Virus record (IMG/VR): IMGVR_UViG_3300036801_000104
Location: 1 to 64,000 of that record
Reading direction: 5' to 3' (one strand)
DNA from: a virus
DNA length: 64,000 nucleotides
Under the pieces are notes generated by a model. That model ran no database searches, was not told where the DNA came from, and worked only from the letters and a program-made list of their open reading frames with translations. Made by a program: the position numbers and the translations under genes. Position 1 is the first letter of the stretch. Each line of letters starts with the position of its first letter. Shown here piece by piece: positions 25,203 through 34,171 of the stretch.

Positions 25203-26686
25203 GTCGTCGCCACGGAAGCATTTGCTGCCAGGCTAATCCCGACCGCCGACCCTTGGCCGCCGCCGATATGCCACCGAGGATCGGTGACGCCGATATTACC
25301 GCCCCATACCCGCGGCGGACCCCAATTGCCGGCTCCCCATATCAGCGCGTTGAGCAGCCCTACCGTTTCGCCGGGAAACGATATGCCGGATAGCTGGTAA
25401 TCGTAGCCGAGACCGAGGTTGAACATTGCAACGCCATTGCTCTGCACGACCGGTCGCACGGCGGTGACGCGCTTGATTAGCGGCGTCTGGAAGGTCTGCC
25501 ATGCCTGTTGACCTTGGCACAGGATCGGAGAGCCAGCATCGTGTGCGCCGATATCGGCTTGCATAACCATGCCGCGCGGGCCGCCATAATAGAGATGATC
25601 GTTGTAGATACCCCAACACAAAGCCGGCATGCCGCGGAATCGACACCATGATTGGTTCGATGTGTTGTAGATATGCTGACTAAACGTCCCGTTGATATTC
25701 GGGATGTTGTAGATCATCCGAGTCCCGATAGCGTAATAGATCGCCTGCCACCCCGGCAAATTCTTGCCCGCGATGTAAGCCGCAGTGGCCGCGCCCGAAA
25801 TCTTTGTTCGTGGTGCGGTTTCGCCCAACTTCAGCGCAATGAGTCTCTTGCTAAACTGCTCATGGTCGTTGGCGCTCATAATGTAGATGTCGCCGCCATA
25901 CCGGAAAATGCCGCGTTGAGCGACCGGCGCCGGGATCATATAGCGTCCGACCAATGCCCAGTTGTTCGGGTTGCTTGGGTCGGTGCCCTGATAGAGCATG
26001 ACCTCGCCAGAAGTCATAAAAAAGCAGGTGTAATCGTCGATCCCCGTTCCGCCGTCATAGGACAGCACCTCGACGGCCATCAGGTTCCCGCCTTCTCGGG
26101 TCACCATGCTCAGCGGGAAATTCGACAGGGCACCGCCAATGCCCAAAACCGGCCCGTACCAGAAGCTCGGATCTTTCCCCGTCCAGAAATAGACTCGATT
26201 GTTAAACGCGCCGACGCCGGAAAATGTGCTTGTGTCCGCGCCGGTATATCCGGCAACGCCCCATGTTGTGCCGTCGTAAATCTGCGCTGGATCTCTGCCG
26301 TTTACCCAGATCGACCGGCTGTTGAAGTGTACGGTCTGCCATACATCGCTGACAAACCCGCTTGCCAGCGGCGTGCCGGCCGCACCTCCCGACGAGATGT
26401 CGAAGATCTTGCCTCCCGCAGCAGCAAGAAACTTATTGATCGTGCCGGCGCGCAATATCGCGAGGGTCTGAACGCCCGCGATTGGATCAAGCCCCGTGGC
26501 AAAACTGACGGTCCCGCCGCGGCTGGTCAGCCCACCGAAGTCGGGAAACCAGTTGTCGAGCAGGACTGCGTCTTTTGGGTCCATCGCCTCGAACGCATCG
26601 CGCGTGTTCCAGCCGCCTAATGGGGCCGGGACTTGCTGCGGCTGATTCGTGCGGCGCTGTGCACGCTGGCGCTGCTGCGGCGTCAT
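25157..26686 (-). CDS. beta-propeller tail hub / stabilisation protein (P22 gp10-like)
   Basis: 509 residues, beta-rich throughout. The opening 'PAPLGGWNTRDAFEAMDPKDA' plus 'LLDNWFPDFGGLTSRGG' is typical of podovirus hub/nozzle proteins that read 'ixsR.G'. Multiple aromatic strands follow ('GAFNNRVYFWTGKD', 'FFMTSGEVMLYQGTDP') consistent with a propeller. It would form the tube between adaptor and needle. Position between adaptor/fibre genes and ejection proteins agrees. Overlaps the upstream gene by 4 nt. Confidence 0.75.
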   Translation of the reverse strand: MTPQQRQRAQRRTNQPQQVPAPLGGWNTRDAFEAMDPKDAVLLDNWFPDFGGLTSRGGTVSFATGLDPIAGVQTLAILRAGTINKFLAAAGGKIFDISSGGAAGTPLASGFVSDVWQTVHFNSRSIWVNGRDPAQIYDGTTWGVAGYTGADTSTFSGVGAFNNRVYFWTGKDPSFWYGPVLGIGGALSNFPLSMVTREGGNLMAVEVLSYDGGTGIDDYTCFFMTSGEVMLYQGTDPSNPNNWALVGRYMIPAPVAQRGIFRYGGDIYIMSANDHEQFSKRLIALKLGETAPRTKISGAATAAYIAGKNLPGWQAIYYAIGTRMIYNIPNINGTFSQHIYNTSNQSWCRFRGMPALCWGIYNDHLYYGGPRGMVMQADIGAHDAGSPILCQGQQAWQTFQTPLIKRVTAVRPVVQSNGVAMFNLGLGYDYQLSGISFPGETVGLLNALIWGAGNWGPPRVWGGNIGVTDPRWHIGGGQGSAVGISLAANASVATTWIRTDLLIEPGRAL

Positions 26687-27063
26687 TCGGATAGCGGCGT
26701 AGCGTCATAGGGCAGGCCAGGCGGGATGTAGTCCCCCAGCGCATTGACCGCCTCAAAGTCACCGGCAACGCCGGCAAGAAACTCCACCGTCAGGACATTC
26801 CCGACGCTTGCGCGAAGATCTATCTTGGTGCGGTTCACCAGATCACGACCGCCCGCCGGGATTTCGAGCGTTGACTGAAAGAGGATCGCTCCAGCGCCGG
26901 TCGGGCCGTCGCGCACGACCACGGCAGCGCTTCCCGCAGATGTGCCAGCGAGGGTGCAATACATTGCCCGCAAGCGGGCCTGATACCCCAGGTTCTGGCT
27001 TGTCGCCACGGCGATCGACGCCACTCCACCGGCTGCGCTGCGAGTCGTTACCTGCCATGTCAT
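26683..27063 (-). CDS. stand-alone paralogue of the repeat fibre's C-terminal domain
   Basis: Start at ATG 27063 (MTWQVTTRSAAGG), ATGA-coupled; the much longer open frame upstream is antisense-type noise. 126 residues, beta-rich. It aligns by eye with the last ~115 residues of the 1018-residue fibre encoded immediately upstream: shared 'YQ(A/T)RLR', 'VVRDG', 'ID LRA', 'VLTVEFL.G' and 'GDY(I/V)P.G.PY'. A tandem duplication gave a free copy, perhaps a trimerisation cap, chaperone or variant tip. Confidence 0.72.
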   Translation of the reverse strand: MTWQVTTRSAAGGVASIAVATSQNLGYQARLRAMYCTLAGTSAGSAAVVVRDGPTGAGAILFQSTLEIPAGGRDLVNRTKIDLRASVGNVLTVEFLAGVAGDFEAVNALGDYIPPGLPYDATPLSE

Positions 27064-30000
27064 GTAAGATCCTTGGGGTCCTCTCCATACGGGATGCCGA
27101 AAGGCACGTAATCGCCGTGCGCGCTGATTTGCTGCACGGCGCCTGGCGTCCCGCCCAGGAATTCCACCGTCAAGACGCCTCCAGCCGTCGCGCGCAGGTC
27201 GATGTTGTTGAAGTCCAGAACATCGCGGCTGTTGGCTGCGGTATAGAGATCCGCTTCGAATATGATCTGCCCCACCCCTAATAAGCCATCCCGCACAACC
27301 ATCGTCGCCATGCCAGCCGAGCCCCCGGAAACCGTCAAATACAGGGACCGCAAGCGGGTCTGATAGGTTTGATTCGGCCCAAGGCCGATGGCGAGCGAGG
27401 CCGCCGCCCCCGCAGGAGCTGTGCCGCCGCCAACCCAGACCGGACCAGGCTGGCCTGGGATCGTAAACGCCCGGAGAACAAGGTTCTTCTCGGCGTACCG
27501 GACGAATTGGTACGGCCTGAGTTCCGGCCGCAAAAACAACTGGCTGCCAACCGGGCGAATAGCCGGCGGTGCCAGCGTGGACTGGAGGAGATTGCGCTCC
27601 GCGCCACGGACGAATTGGTATGGCCTTAACTCTGGGCGGCCAGATGACTGAGTCCCCGCGAGCCTCGCATCCTGGCTGCGCAGGGTCGTGAGAACGAGGT
27701 TGCCAGCCTGAGACCGGTCCGGTTGCGCCGCACTCTTGGGAAGCGGCCAATCGTACTGCGCGAATGGCGTCGCCAGTATCAGGAACTGAACCTGGACATT
27801 CCAGGCCCATGAGCGCGCCGGCGGCGTCTGGATGCGCGGTAGATCGTAGACTTGCGAGCCTACAAGCCGTGCGTCCTGCCCGGCCAGCGTCGAACTAACG
27901 AGGGCCTGTATCCATGTTTCGTCGATCCTGGCGGCCACTTTGGGCACCGGCCAATCGTATTGATTGAACGGGACCGGGTTTGCCGTAAAGAGGACGACTG
28001 GGCTCTGCGATATCCACGATCGACCGAACTGCGACGGCCCTAACGGCGGCCTGTCGGATACCTGCTGACCGGCCAGCCGCGCGTCTTGGCCCGCCAGCGT
28101 TGTCGTAACGAGAGACCCGACCCAGGTCTCGTCTATGCGCCCCGCAACCCTCGGGTTCGGCCAATCATACTGATTGAACGGGACCGGGTTCGCTGTGAAC
28201 AGGACGATCGGAGACGAGCCTGTCCACGATCTGACGAACTGCGGCGAACCGGACGGCGGATTGCCGAATGATTGATCGCCGGCAAGGGTTGCGTCCTGCC
28301 CGACGAGGGTCGTGCTGACAAGGTTCTGCGCCCAGCTCTCGTCGATGCGCTGGGCGACCCTTGGGCTGGGCCAATCGTATTGCGCAAAAGGCTGCGGCGG
28401 TATCACCACCGCGTAGGCAAAAAAGCTGTTCTGCGCCTGCCGATACCATGCGGGCCACAACGGGGGATCGTACTGTTGCCTGCCGACCGGCCTCGCCGCC
28501 GCTGCGACGGCTAATGTGCTGGTTTGCCCGGACCAACTATAGAACCGATCCGGCTGAACCGTTGCCGGCCCCAGAGCAAACGACTGCTCGCCAGAGAGCG
28601 TAGCATCTTGGCCGCGGAGCGTCGTTTGCAGCAGATTGCTGCCGGCTCCCGGTACGAGCGGGGCCGCGCCTTGCGGTAGCGCGAACCATTGGTCGCCGGG
28701 CGGGAGCGATGGCACACCTGCCAGCAACGGCTGGTAGGACTGCGCATAGAACCGACCTGGCGAGACCGGGACTGCCGAACGATCGAATGACTGTTCGCCG
28801 ACCGGCAGCGGAAAGGTTATGCCGGACTGACCGTAGAACCGGCCCGGCTGCGCCCCGACGATCGGCAGGGCGAAGGACTGCTCACCGACGAGCACCGCGT
28901 CCTGGCCCGCGAGGGTCGTAAGGACGAGGCTGCTAGCCGCTCCCCTGATGAATTGGGGAGGACCAAGATCCTGCCGGGCGGTGACTTGGTCGCCCGCCAG
29001 CGTCGCATCCTTGCTACGGAGCGTCGTCAGGACGAGGTTGCAGGACGCCGATCGGACGAATTGCGCCGGCCCGAGATCTTGCCGGGCCGAGACCTGATCG
29101 CCGGCAAGGGTTGCGTCCTGCCCCGCGAGGGTCGTCAGGAGTAGATTGTATCCGCCGCCTTGGCTCGGCTGGGCTGCGCTTTTCGGCAGCTCAAACCATT
29201 GATCGCCTGGCGGCGCCGCCGCCGCAACCGCAGCCGACGCCAGCAGTGCAAGCGGCGACCCATTTGCTGTTTCGCCGGGCGGGTCAACAATCCACCGCCG
29301 TACCCATAGCGGCTTGCGGAATATTGCGTCCGGCGGGACCAGCGTTAGATAATTCGGGGTGCCGTCTTGGGACCGACGAGATATTCCCGTCGGGTCAGTT
29401 TCCCATCGCCTCGTATAAAGTAGAGGACGAAGGGTAACCGGAGAAGCCGGCGTGTAGGTGATAACAATGAGGCCCGCCTGACCGGCACCAACAGTGCCGC
29501 CGGCCGCGGTGCCGTGCGCACCTCCGCCTCCACCATAGAGGCCGCCCGCAAACCCATTCCCCGTAGAGGTGGCACCCGCACCCCCTGCGCCACATCCGTG
29601 CGTGCCATCGAATTCTGTGCCTGACGCCCCGGCTCCGGCACCGCCCGCTACGGTGCTTGAATCGGCGTTGCCGCCGGTAACACTTGTCGCATTGCTGCCT
29701 GCGCCATTTGGGCCTGCCGCACCGCCGCCGCCCCACGCTACGCTTGTTGTACTATGACCTCCATTGCCGCCATTGAAATGTGTGGTATTAGTGCTGCCCG
29801 TTCCCCCGAGACCGGTGCTCCCCGCCACCCCGGTAACGCCGTGGTGAGCGGTGATCGTGATGCCGCCCGCAACGATCGAAGTGTTGGTCGTCCCGCCCGC
29901 GGTTCCTACGGTGCAAGATGTGCCGTCCGCGAGGGTGAGAGCGCCGGTTTCGGCGGCATACTCGCCGCCGCCGCCGCCCGTGCCCGCGATCGAGGAAGAG

Positions 30001-30116
30001 CTTCTTAGTGAGCCATTGCCGCCGGACCCAAGACACTCAATCTGGTCGGCCTGCCCCGGCCAATCGCTTGGCGCAGTAAATGTTCCGGTGCCGGCTAGGA
30101 TATAAAAGATCGCCAC
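27060..30116 (-). CDS. 1018-residue tail fibre with Gly-rich head and degenerate repeats
   Basis: No signal peptide. Residues about 1-225 are a glycine-rich domain ('GTGGGGGEYAAE', 'GGLYGGGGGAHG') like those of phage fibre/tip proteins with polyglycine helices. A linker with two 'RRW..DP' motifs follows. Then about eleven degenerate 40-45-residue units recur ('LTTLAGQDA', 'GDQ' or 'GEQSF', 'QF.R', 'QYDWP.P'), roughly 27.45-29.2 kb. The last ~115 residues form the domain duplicated in the next gene. Tail-fibre role is supported by position directly before the hub gene. Confidence 0.75.
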   Translation of the reverse strand: MAIFYILAGTGTFTAPSDWPGQADQIECLGSGGNGSLRSSSSIAGTGGGGGEYAAETGALTLADGTSCTVGTAGGTTNTSIVAGGITITAHHGVTGVAGSTGLGGTGSTNTTHFNGGNGGHSTTSVAWGGGGAAGPNGAGSNATSVTGGNADSSTVAGGAGAGASGTEFDGTHGCGAGGAGATSTGNGFAGGLYGGGGGAHGTAAGGTVGAGQAGLIVITYTPASPVTLRPLLYTRRWETDPTGISRRSQDGTPNYLTLVPPDAIFRKPLWVRRWIVDPPGETANGSPLALLASAAVAAAAPPGDQWFELPKSAAQPSQGGGYNLLLTTLAGQDATLAGDQVSARQDLGPAQFVRSASCNLVLTTLRSKDATLAGDQVTARQDLGPPQFIRGAASSLVLTTLAGQDAVLVGEQSFALPIVGAQPGRFYGQSGITFPLPVGEQSFDRSAVPVSPGRFYAQSYQPLLAGVPSLPPGDQWFALPQGAAPLVPGAGSNLLQTTLRGQDATLSGEQSFALGPATVQPDRFYSWSGQTSTLAVAAAARPVGRQQYDPPLWPAWYRQAQNSFFAYAVVIPPQPFAQYDWPSPRVAQRIDESWAQNLVSTTLVGQDATLAGDQSFGNPPSGSPQFVRSWTGSSPIVLFTANPVPFNQYDWPNPRVAGRIDETWVGSLVTTTLAGQDARLAGQQVSDRPPLGPSQFGRSWISQSPVVLFTANPVPFNQYDWPVPKVAARIDETWIQALVSSTLAGQDARLVGSQVYDLPRIQTPPARSWAWNVQVQFLILATPFAQYDWPLPKSAAQPDRSQAGNLVLTTLRSQDARLAGTQSSGRPELRPYQFVRGAERNLLQSTLAPPAIRPVGSQLFLRPELRPYQFVRYAEKNLVLRAFTIPGQPGPVWVGGGTAPAGAAASLAIGLGPNQTYQTRLRSLYLTVSGGSAGMATMVVRDGLLGVGQIIFEADLYTAANSRDVLDFNNIDLRATAGGVLTVEFLGGTPGAVQQISAHGDYVPFGIPYGEDPKDLT

Positions 30117-30152
30117 GGCACCGCCAGTTCTAGAGGATCAGGTTCCCTCGGT

Positions 30153-30533
30153 TTATTGCGTGGCCGTGATGGTTACATTCTGCACCGTTCCGCCATCTCC
30201 TGACAGATCGCAGTTCACGACTAGATTTAAGCTGCCGTCGACCGCAAAACATCCACCGTCATTGCTGTAGGGCGAGCCAAACCCTACAGTGCCAGTGAAT
30301 GTGGAGCCGTTATTCCATAGAGGTATAATTCGACCAACTATAGTGCCGATGGCCGCGTTGGAAGGAATGACTGGGCTGGCCGGATTGAGGGAAACCGATA
30401 GCGTGAGCGGTACGGGAACGACGACTTGAGCGTTTGCTACGCTAAACCAGCCAGCGACAAGCAATGCCGCCGTGCCGAAACTAGCGCCAGAAGCCATGAA
30501 AATATATAGGAGGCAGTGCAAATGCTTGTCCAC
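30153..30533 (-). CDS. small exported protein, paralogue A of the 'GTIVGRI' pair
   Basis: 126 residues from a GTG at 30533 (an ATG at 30497 is possible). Signal sequence ending 'FSVANAQ'. The mature part shares its scheme with the product of 36247-36576: 'LSVS..P..P.IP', 'GTI(V/I)', 'F(T)G.V.FG.P', 'NDGGCFA(V/I)DGS', 'CDL' and 'DGGTVQN(V/I)T'. Two Cys probably form a disulphide. Like its paralogue it stands directly before a large fibre or lyase gene, suggesting an exported partner. Confidence 0.65.
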   Translation of the reverse strand: MDKHLHCLLYIFMASGASFGTAALLVAGWFSVANAQVVVPVPLTLSVSLNPASPVIPSNAAIGTIVGRIIPLWNNGSTFTGTVGFGSPYSNDGGCFAVDGSLNLVVNCDLSGDGGTVQNVTITATQ

Positions 30534-30771
30534 CAGGCGGCGGCGGGGCTTGGGCTTGCACGCTAAACACGAAATAGCTCTGGCGCGACATTGCCACGTA
30601 GGGATAGGCCGGCCCCCGCGGCGGCAGTCCCATCACGGCTCTGCCGACGGGTCCTGCCGGCGCTGCGGGCCGCAGCGTCGAGGTGAGAAGATCCTGCGGG
30701 ACGGCTGATCTGTTCCACCACATAGGATCTTTCACCCATCGCCGAACGAAGAGCGGCGCGCGGTGCGGCAC
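30481..30771 (-). CDS. small virion-region protein with RRW motif
   Basis: 96 residues. 'LFVRRWVKDP' matches the 'RRW..DP' motifs in the linker of the 1018-residue fibre, and 'PPRGPAYPYVAMSRQSYFVF' is Pro/Tyr-rich. It starts 3 nt after the upstream stop and overlaps the following exported protein by 53 nt. Probably an accessory of the fibre. No function is recognised. Confidence 0.5.
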   Translation of the reverse strand: MPHRAPLFVRRWVKDPMWWNRSAVPQDLLTSTLRPAAPAGPVGRAVMGLPPRGPAYPYVAMSRQSYFVFSVQAQAPPPPGGQAFALPPIYFHGFWR

Positions 30772-30774
30772 AGC

Positions 30775-31290
30775 TCAATGCGGCTCGTAGAGGATATGCG
30801 AGATCAGCAATCCCGCCGTGCCGAAGTTCTGGCAGGACAGGACGCACTCTCCGCTCTGCGAGGTCACGGCGTTGCCGAGCTGCATAAACTGCTGCCCAGG
30901 CGCCGCGTTCCATCGGAGGATGCCGCCAAAAGCATTGATCCCGCACGAAATCTTCGCGTCAGATACCGTCGCAGAGCGCTGCGGGCCAGTGGCGGCGGCA
31001 GTGTATGTGACCACGGGAGCGGCAAGCGCTGCGACCGACGGGTCCAGCGGGGCATCGGTCGCGGGGGCGGCCAGGGCAGTTGGCGTAATCCCCAAGGTCG
31101 TGACGTGGGCATAAGTCATCGGGGTCGGCGCGCTGGCGCCGGCCATGCCTTCGACTTGGATCTCCAGGATGTCGATCATCTGCGTGGTCGATCCGCCCTT
31201 AACCGCCATATAAGTCGCGCTGGCGAGCGCGCTGGTGTCCGCCGTGGCGGTCGGTGTCCAGTTGGAGAATTGGAAAGACCTTCTTGCCAT
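30775..31290 (-). CDS. virion structural protein, unknown
   Basis: 171 residues, Ala/Thr-rich beta protein (MARRSFQFSNWTP...). Ends with 'QQFMQLGNAVTSQSGE' and 'GLLISHILYEPH'. No signal peptide. The composition is like small head-decoration or fibre-base proteins of alphaproteobacterial prophages. It sits between a zinc-ribbon protein and the fibre genes. Confidence 0.55.
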   Translation of the reverse strand: MARRSFQFSNWTPTATADTSALASATYMAVKGGSTTQMIDILEIQVEGMAGASAPTPMTYAHVTTLGITPTALAAPATDAPLDPSVAALAAPVVTYTAAATGPQRSATVSDAKISCGINAFGGILRWNAAPGQQFMQLGNAVTSQSGECVLSCQNFGTAGLLISHILYEPH

Positions 31291-31305
31291 TGTAATGCTC
31301 CTTTG

Positions 31306-31683
31306 TCAGGGGATTATGAGCTTCGGTGCCTGCAACGGCAGGTATTGCTCGGGTTGGTGATACGTTCGGTCGATTAGATCGTCCGCCTGCTTTTTGATCG
31401 GGTTGTGGATGTAGTCTGGCTGCCGCGCTTGGGCGGCGCAGTAGTCGCAAAGATAGCTGTGATCACACTTAGCGCAGCTCTCGCGCGGCCGTGTGCGCAG
31501 CGGGTTCTTGATCATGACCGTCGTGCAGTGACAGCACGTCAGCGTGGCCTGCTCATAGATTTTGCCCTCTCGGCAAAACTCTGGCTCGTATCCCATCCGC
31601 CGCGCCATCTCTGGGTCGAGCCCAGGGCTCGCCCGATGATCGACGAAAAGATAGCCTTCCTTTGAGGATTGTGGGTTTCTCAT
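31306..31683 (-). CDS. zinc-ribbon protein
   Basis: 125 residues with Cys/His pairs: 'CCHC' (50-53), 'CAKC' and 'YLCDYCAA', consistent with one or two zinc ribbons in the centre. The opening 'SSKEGYLFVDHRASPG' plus 'ARRMGYE' and the basic C-terminus suggest a soluble structural or assembly protein. One-base coupling to the upstream TIM-barrel gene. Function unknown. Confidence 0.6.
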   Translation of the reverse strand: MRNPQSSKEGYLFVDHRASPGLDPEMARRMGYEPEFCREGKIYEQATLTCCHCTTVMIKNPLRTRPRESCAKCDHSYLCDYCAAQARQPDYIHNPIKKQADDLIDRTYHQPEQYLPLQAPKLIIP

Positions 31684-33446
31684 TACGTGCAGATCTGCGC
31701 CATTAAAAAAGGCACTTGGCCGCTGGGAAGCGAAACGGGCGAGGTGAAGTAGACACCTGCCGCCAGCCTCAAGAAGCCTCCATCATCATCGCTGAACAGG
31801 GCTGTAGCGGTGTTGCCGCTCCACCCGTTCTGGTTGGTGATGGCCGACGGGTTGGTGGTGCCGTCGCCGGCATAGTCGTAATTGGATGTAGTTCCAGATT
31901 GGCCTTCCCCGAATAGAATGCCCGCGATTCCGGCGGCCGCAAAGTTTGCTATGGCGCTGGAATTGTAGATGGAGCCCTGTGCAGTGGGGCTATTCGTAAG
32001 GAAATATTCAGCCTTGTTGTCCTGATAGTGGTTAGTCGTGTCGTTACACGACTTGTAGAGGGTGTTGCCAATCGGCATTTGCCACAGGTAACCCCAGGTC
32101 GCGGATGTGATTTGATTGTGAAAAGCTGTTAATAATTGAAGGTAGTTCGTGAAGGCTGTCGATGTCCACCACCAGACTGCTGCCGTAGCAGCCAATCCAG
32201 AGGAATTGACCAGGATTCCGTAATCGGCATCGCGGTCGCCGGTCGTCGTATCGTGAAAGATTAGGTCAAAGCTCGTATTCAGCCCGTTGTAGAAATTGGC
32301 GACTCTCTGCCCCGTCGTTGCGGGCGTCTCGGAAAAACTCGCGTTGGTCGCCACAAATGAGTCATTGGGCGCCCAGGTAGAGCAATGCCACGCCAAATAG
32401 ACGCCGGGAGCATTCGTGTCACGCAACTGTTTCAGCGCCTTCGCAAAGCCAACGGCGGTGTTTGGAAGCGACCCAAGTCCGGTGTAGCCCGAGGACGCTA
32501 CCGATATAGCGACCTGCGTTGGGTCGTCGGTTTGTGTCGAGCTCGGACCCATCTGCTGCTGCATGAACCCGAACAGATCGGGCTCGATATGCATAATCAT
32601 CGGAGTGCTTGCGGGCGAGGAATTCCACGCCGACCATCCGCTTACTACCGGAGGCGTTCCAAATGTTGCCTGGTCGCCATTGTTAACTAGATTAACCCCA
32701 GGCGCGAATGTATTAGGGAAGCTCAGCCCCGAGATACTGGCGGTGCTGCTAAATGCGCCGCCATTCTGGCTAACCGCTATCGTCTTGGCGGTAAGATCGA
32801 CCTCCAGGTCTATATCGTCTCCCTGATGTATAGTAATAGCCGGGGTTGCGCTGATTATGGAGTCGTTGAGCAGGACTCCGGTGCCATTACCTTTGATAAT
32901 TACAGATTGGGTCGATTGACCGAGATATAGATTAACTAGCGCGGCGCGCGTACCGATACCGACATCCATGGCTCCCGCCGTACCGAGCGCATTTACGTGG
33001 AAGCGAACGATCCATTTGCCGGACCCGTGGAAGTTTCCTGCAAGCACAGGATCGGCCGTTCCCGAGGTGCCGGTGTAACTAACGGATGATCCGTCAGCCG
33101 CTATCGTGCATTGGGCGGACCCAGATTTCTGTAAATACCACCCAGCCCAACCCGCCATGCTCTTCAATGCAGATACGTAATTCGTGTAATACGTGTTCAT
33201 AAAAGATGTGTTAGTCAAATTTGAACGGGGGGTTGGATTTGTATAATAAGTGATGATCGGAATATATCCATTCATCAGTCCGTCGCTAACGTAAACTCCA
33301 TTGCTGTGATCGGTTGCGGAGGAATAGATAAAGCGATAATCCCACGGCACCCCAGATCCTGTCATCCATGACAGATCCGTCGTGCCGGTGCTCTTGTTAT
33401 TTAGACCGAGCGCGAAATGTGCCGGGAGTCCCGCTGGTATGGTCAT
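31683..33446 (-). CDS. large glycosidase-like/lectin-like fibre protein
   Basis: 587 residues, no signal peptide. The N- and C-terminal parts look like a divided alpha/beta barrel ('HFALGLNNKSTGTTDLSW', 'MIMHIEPDLFGFMQQQ', 'VYLAWHCSTWAPND', 'DLIFHDTTTGDRD') interrupted at about 125-265 by a concanavalin-like jelly-roll ('VRFHVNALGTAGAMDVGIG'). Candidate acids such as E306 in 'HIEPD' could be catalytic. It resembles bacterial carbohydrate-active barrels, but I cannot assign a family. A tail-borne glycosidase is the best guess. Confidence 0.55.
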   Translation of the reverse strand: MTIPAGLPAHFALGLNNKSTGTTDLSWMTGSGVPWDYRFIYSSATDHSNGVYVSDGLMNGYIPIITYYTNPTPRSNLTNTSFMNTYYTNYVSALKSMAGWAGWYLQKSGSAQCTIAADGSSVSYTGTSGTADPVLAGNFHGSGKWIVRFHVNALGTAGAMDVGIGTRAALVNLYLGQSTQSVIIKGNGTGVLLNDSIISATPAITIHQGDDIDLEVDLTAKTIAVSQNGGAFSSTASISGLSFPNTFAPGVNLVNNGDQATFGTPPVVSGWSAWNSSPASTPMIMHIEPDLFGFMQQQMGPSSTQTDDPTQVAISVASSGYTGLGSLPNTAVGFAKALKQLRDTNAPGVYLAWHCSTWAPNDSFVATNASFSETPATTGQRVANFYNGLNTSFDLIFHDTTTGDRDADYGILVNSSGLAATAAVWWWTSTAFTNYLQLLTAFHNQITSATWGYLWQMPIGNTLYKSCNDTTNHYQDNKAEYFLTNSPTAQGSIYNSSAIANFAAAGIAGILFGEGQSGTTSNYDYAGDGTTNPSAITNQNGWSGNTATALFSDDDGGFLRLAAGVYFTSPVSLPSGQVPFLMAQICT

Positions 33447-33478
33447 GGCGCTACTTACTCTTCGTCACGGGTTTCTCA

Positions 33479-34171
33479 TTACATGGACGCCTGAGCCATT
33501 AGATCATTCGTCGGTGCCGGAGGGGCAAAGATCACCTCCAGGACAACAGCTGTTTTGGTCGCGGTAACGGTCCACGTCGAGGTTACACTTCCAGTGGTTG
33601 TCGTCACGCCAGAACCGTCCAAGTAGCCGGCTGCAGTGTTTTGATTATTCCGAATGCTCGTCGTCGTAACTCCAGTAATGCCAAGAGATGGAGAAGAAAA
33701 GGAAGACCCATCGCCAATTATTCCAGCTAACACCAGATCGCCATTGTTTGAGCCGGTCGCTGCGGCGGAGTTTGGCGTTAGGGTGGCGGTTGAATTGTAC
33801 AGGCCGCTATGCCCATCAAGGGTTGGTGTACCAGAGACTGAGTTTTTGAACTTGATCGCGCCCATGGTCTGCATAACCACCGCCGTACCAAATTTTGCGG
33901 TGATAGTTGTCGGCGCGTTCGCGGCAGAAGCGCAGTAGAAACTCGCGAGCGCTTGCCCGCTGCCAACATTCAGAAGGCTGTCCACCGGAGTATAGGTATT
34001 TGGCGGCGAAGCGTTGTCCGTACAGGTGACCGCGTCGATCTGAAAATCCGAGTATTGGACAAAAACCGCCACGCCATCACCAATCGCTATGGCGGGCGAT
34101 GGCGTGAGCGTGACAGTTGTTGCCGGTGTCAACGTTCCGGCCGTCCCGAGTGCGGTGACTGTCCACGTCAT
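33479..34171 (-). CDS. Thr/Ser-rich beta protein, fibre-like
   Basis: 230 residues beginning MTWTVTALGTAG. Regular beta strands rich in Thr, Val and Ala ('VFVQYSDFQIDAVTC', 'GVTTTTGSVTSTWTV') resemble bacterial lectin-like or Ig-like phage domains. No signal peptide. It abuts the beta-helix lyase gene end to start. Confidence 0.55.
   Translation of the reverse strand: MTWTVTALGTAGTLTPATTVTLTPSPAIAIGDGVAVFVQYSDFQIDAVTCTDNASPPNTYTPVDSLLNVGSGQALASFYCASAANAPTTITAKFGTAVVMQTMGAIKFKNSVSGTPTLDGHSGLYNSTATLTPNSAAATGSNNGDLVLAGIIGDGSSFSSPSLGITGVTTTSIRNNQNTAAGYLDGSGVTTTTGSVTSTWTVTATKTAVVLEVIFAPPAPTNDLMAQASM

Noticed and set aside
27064-27810. Upstream part of the long minus frame ending at 26683
   Set aside because: Out of frame with the 1018-residue fibre that covers it. 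The ATG at 27063 gives the natural start.
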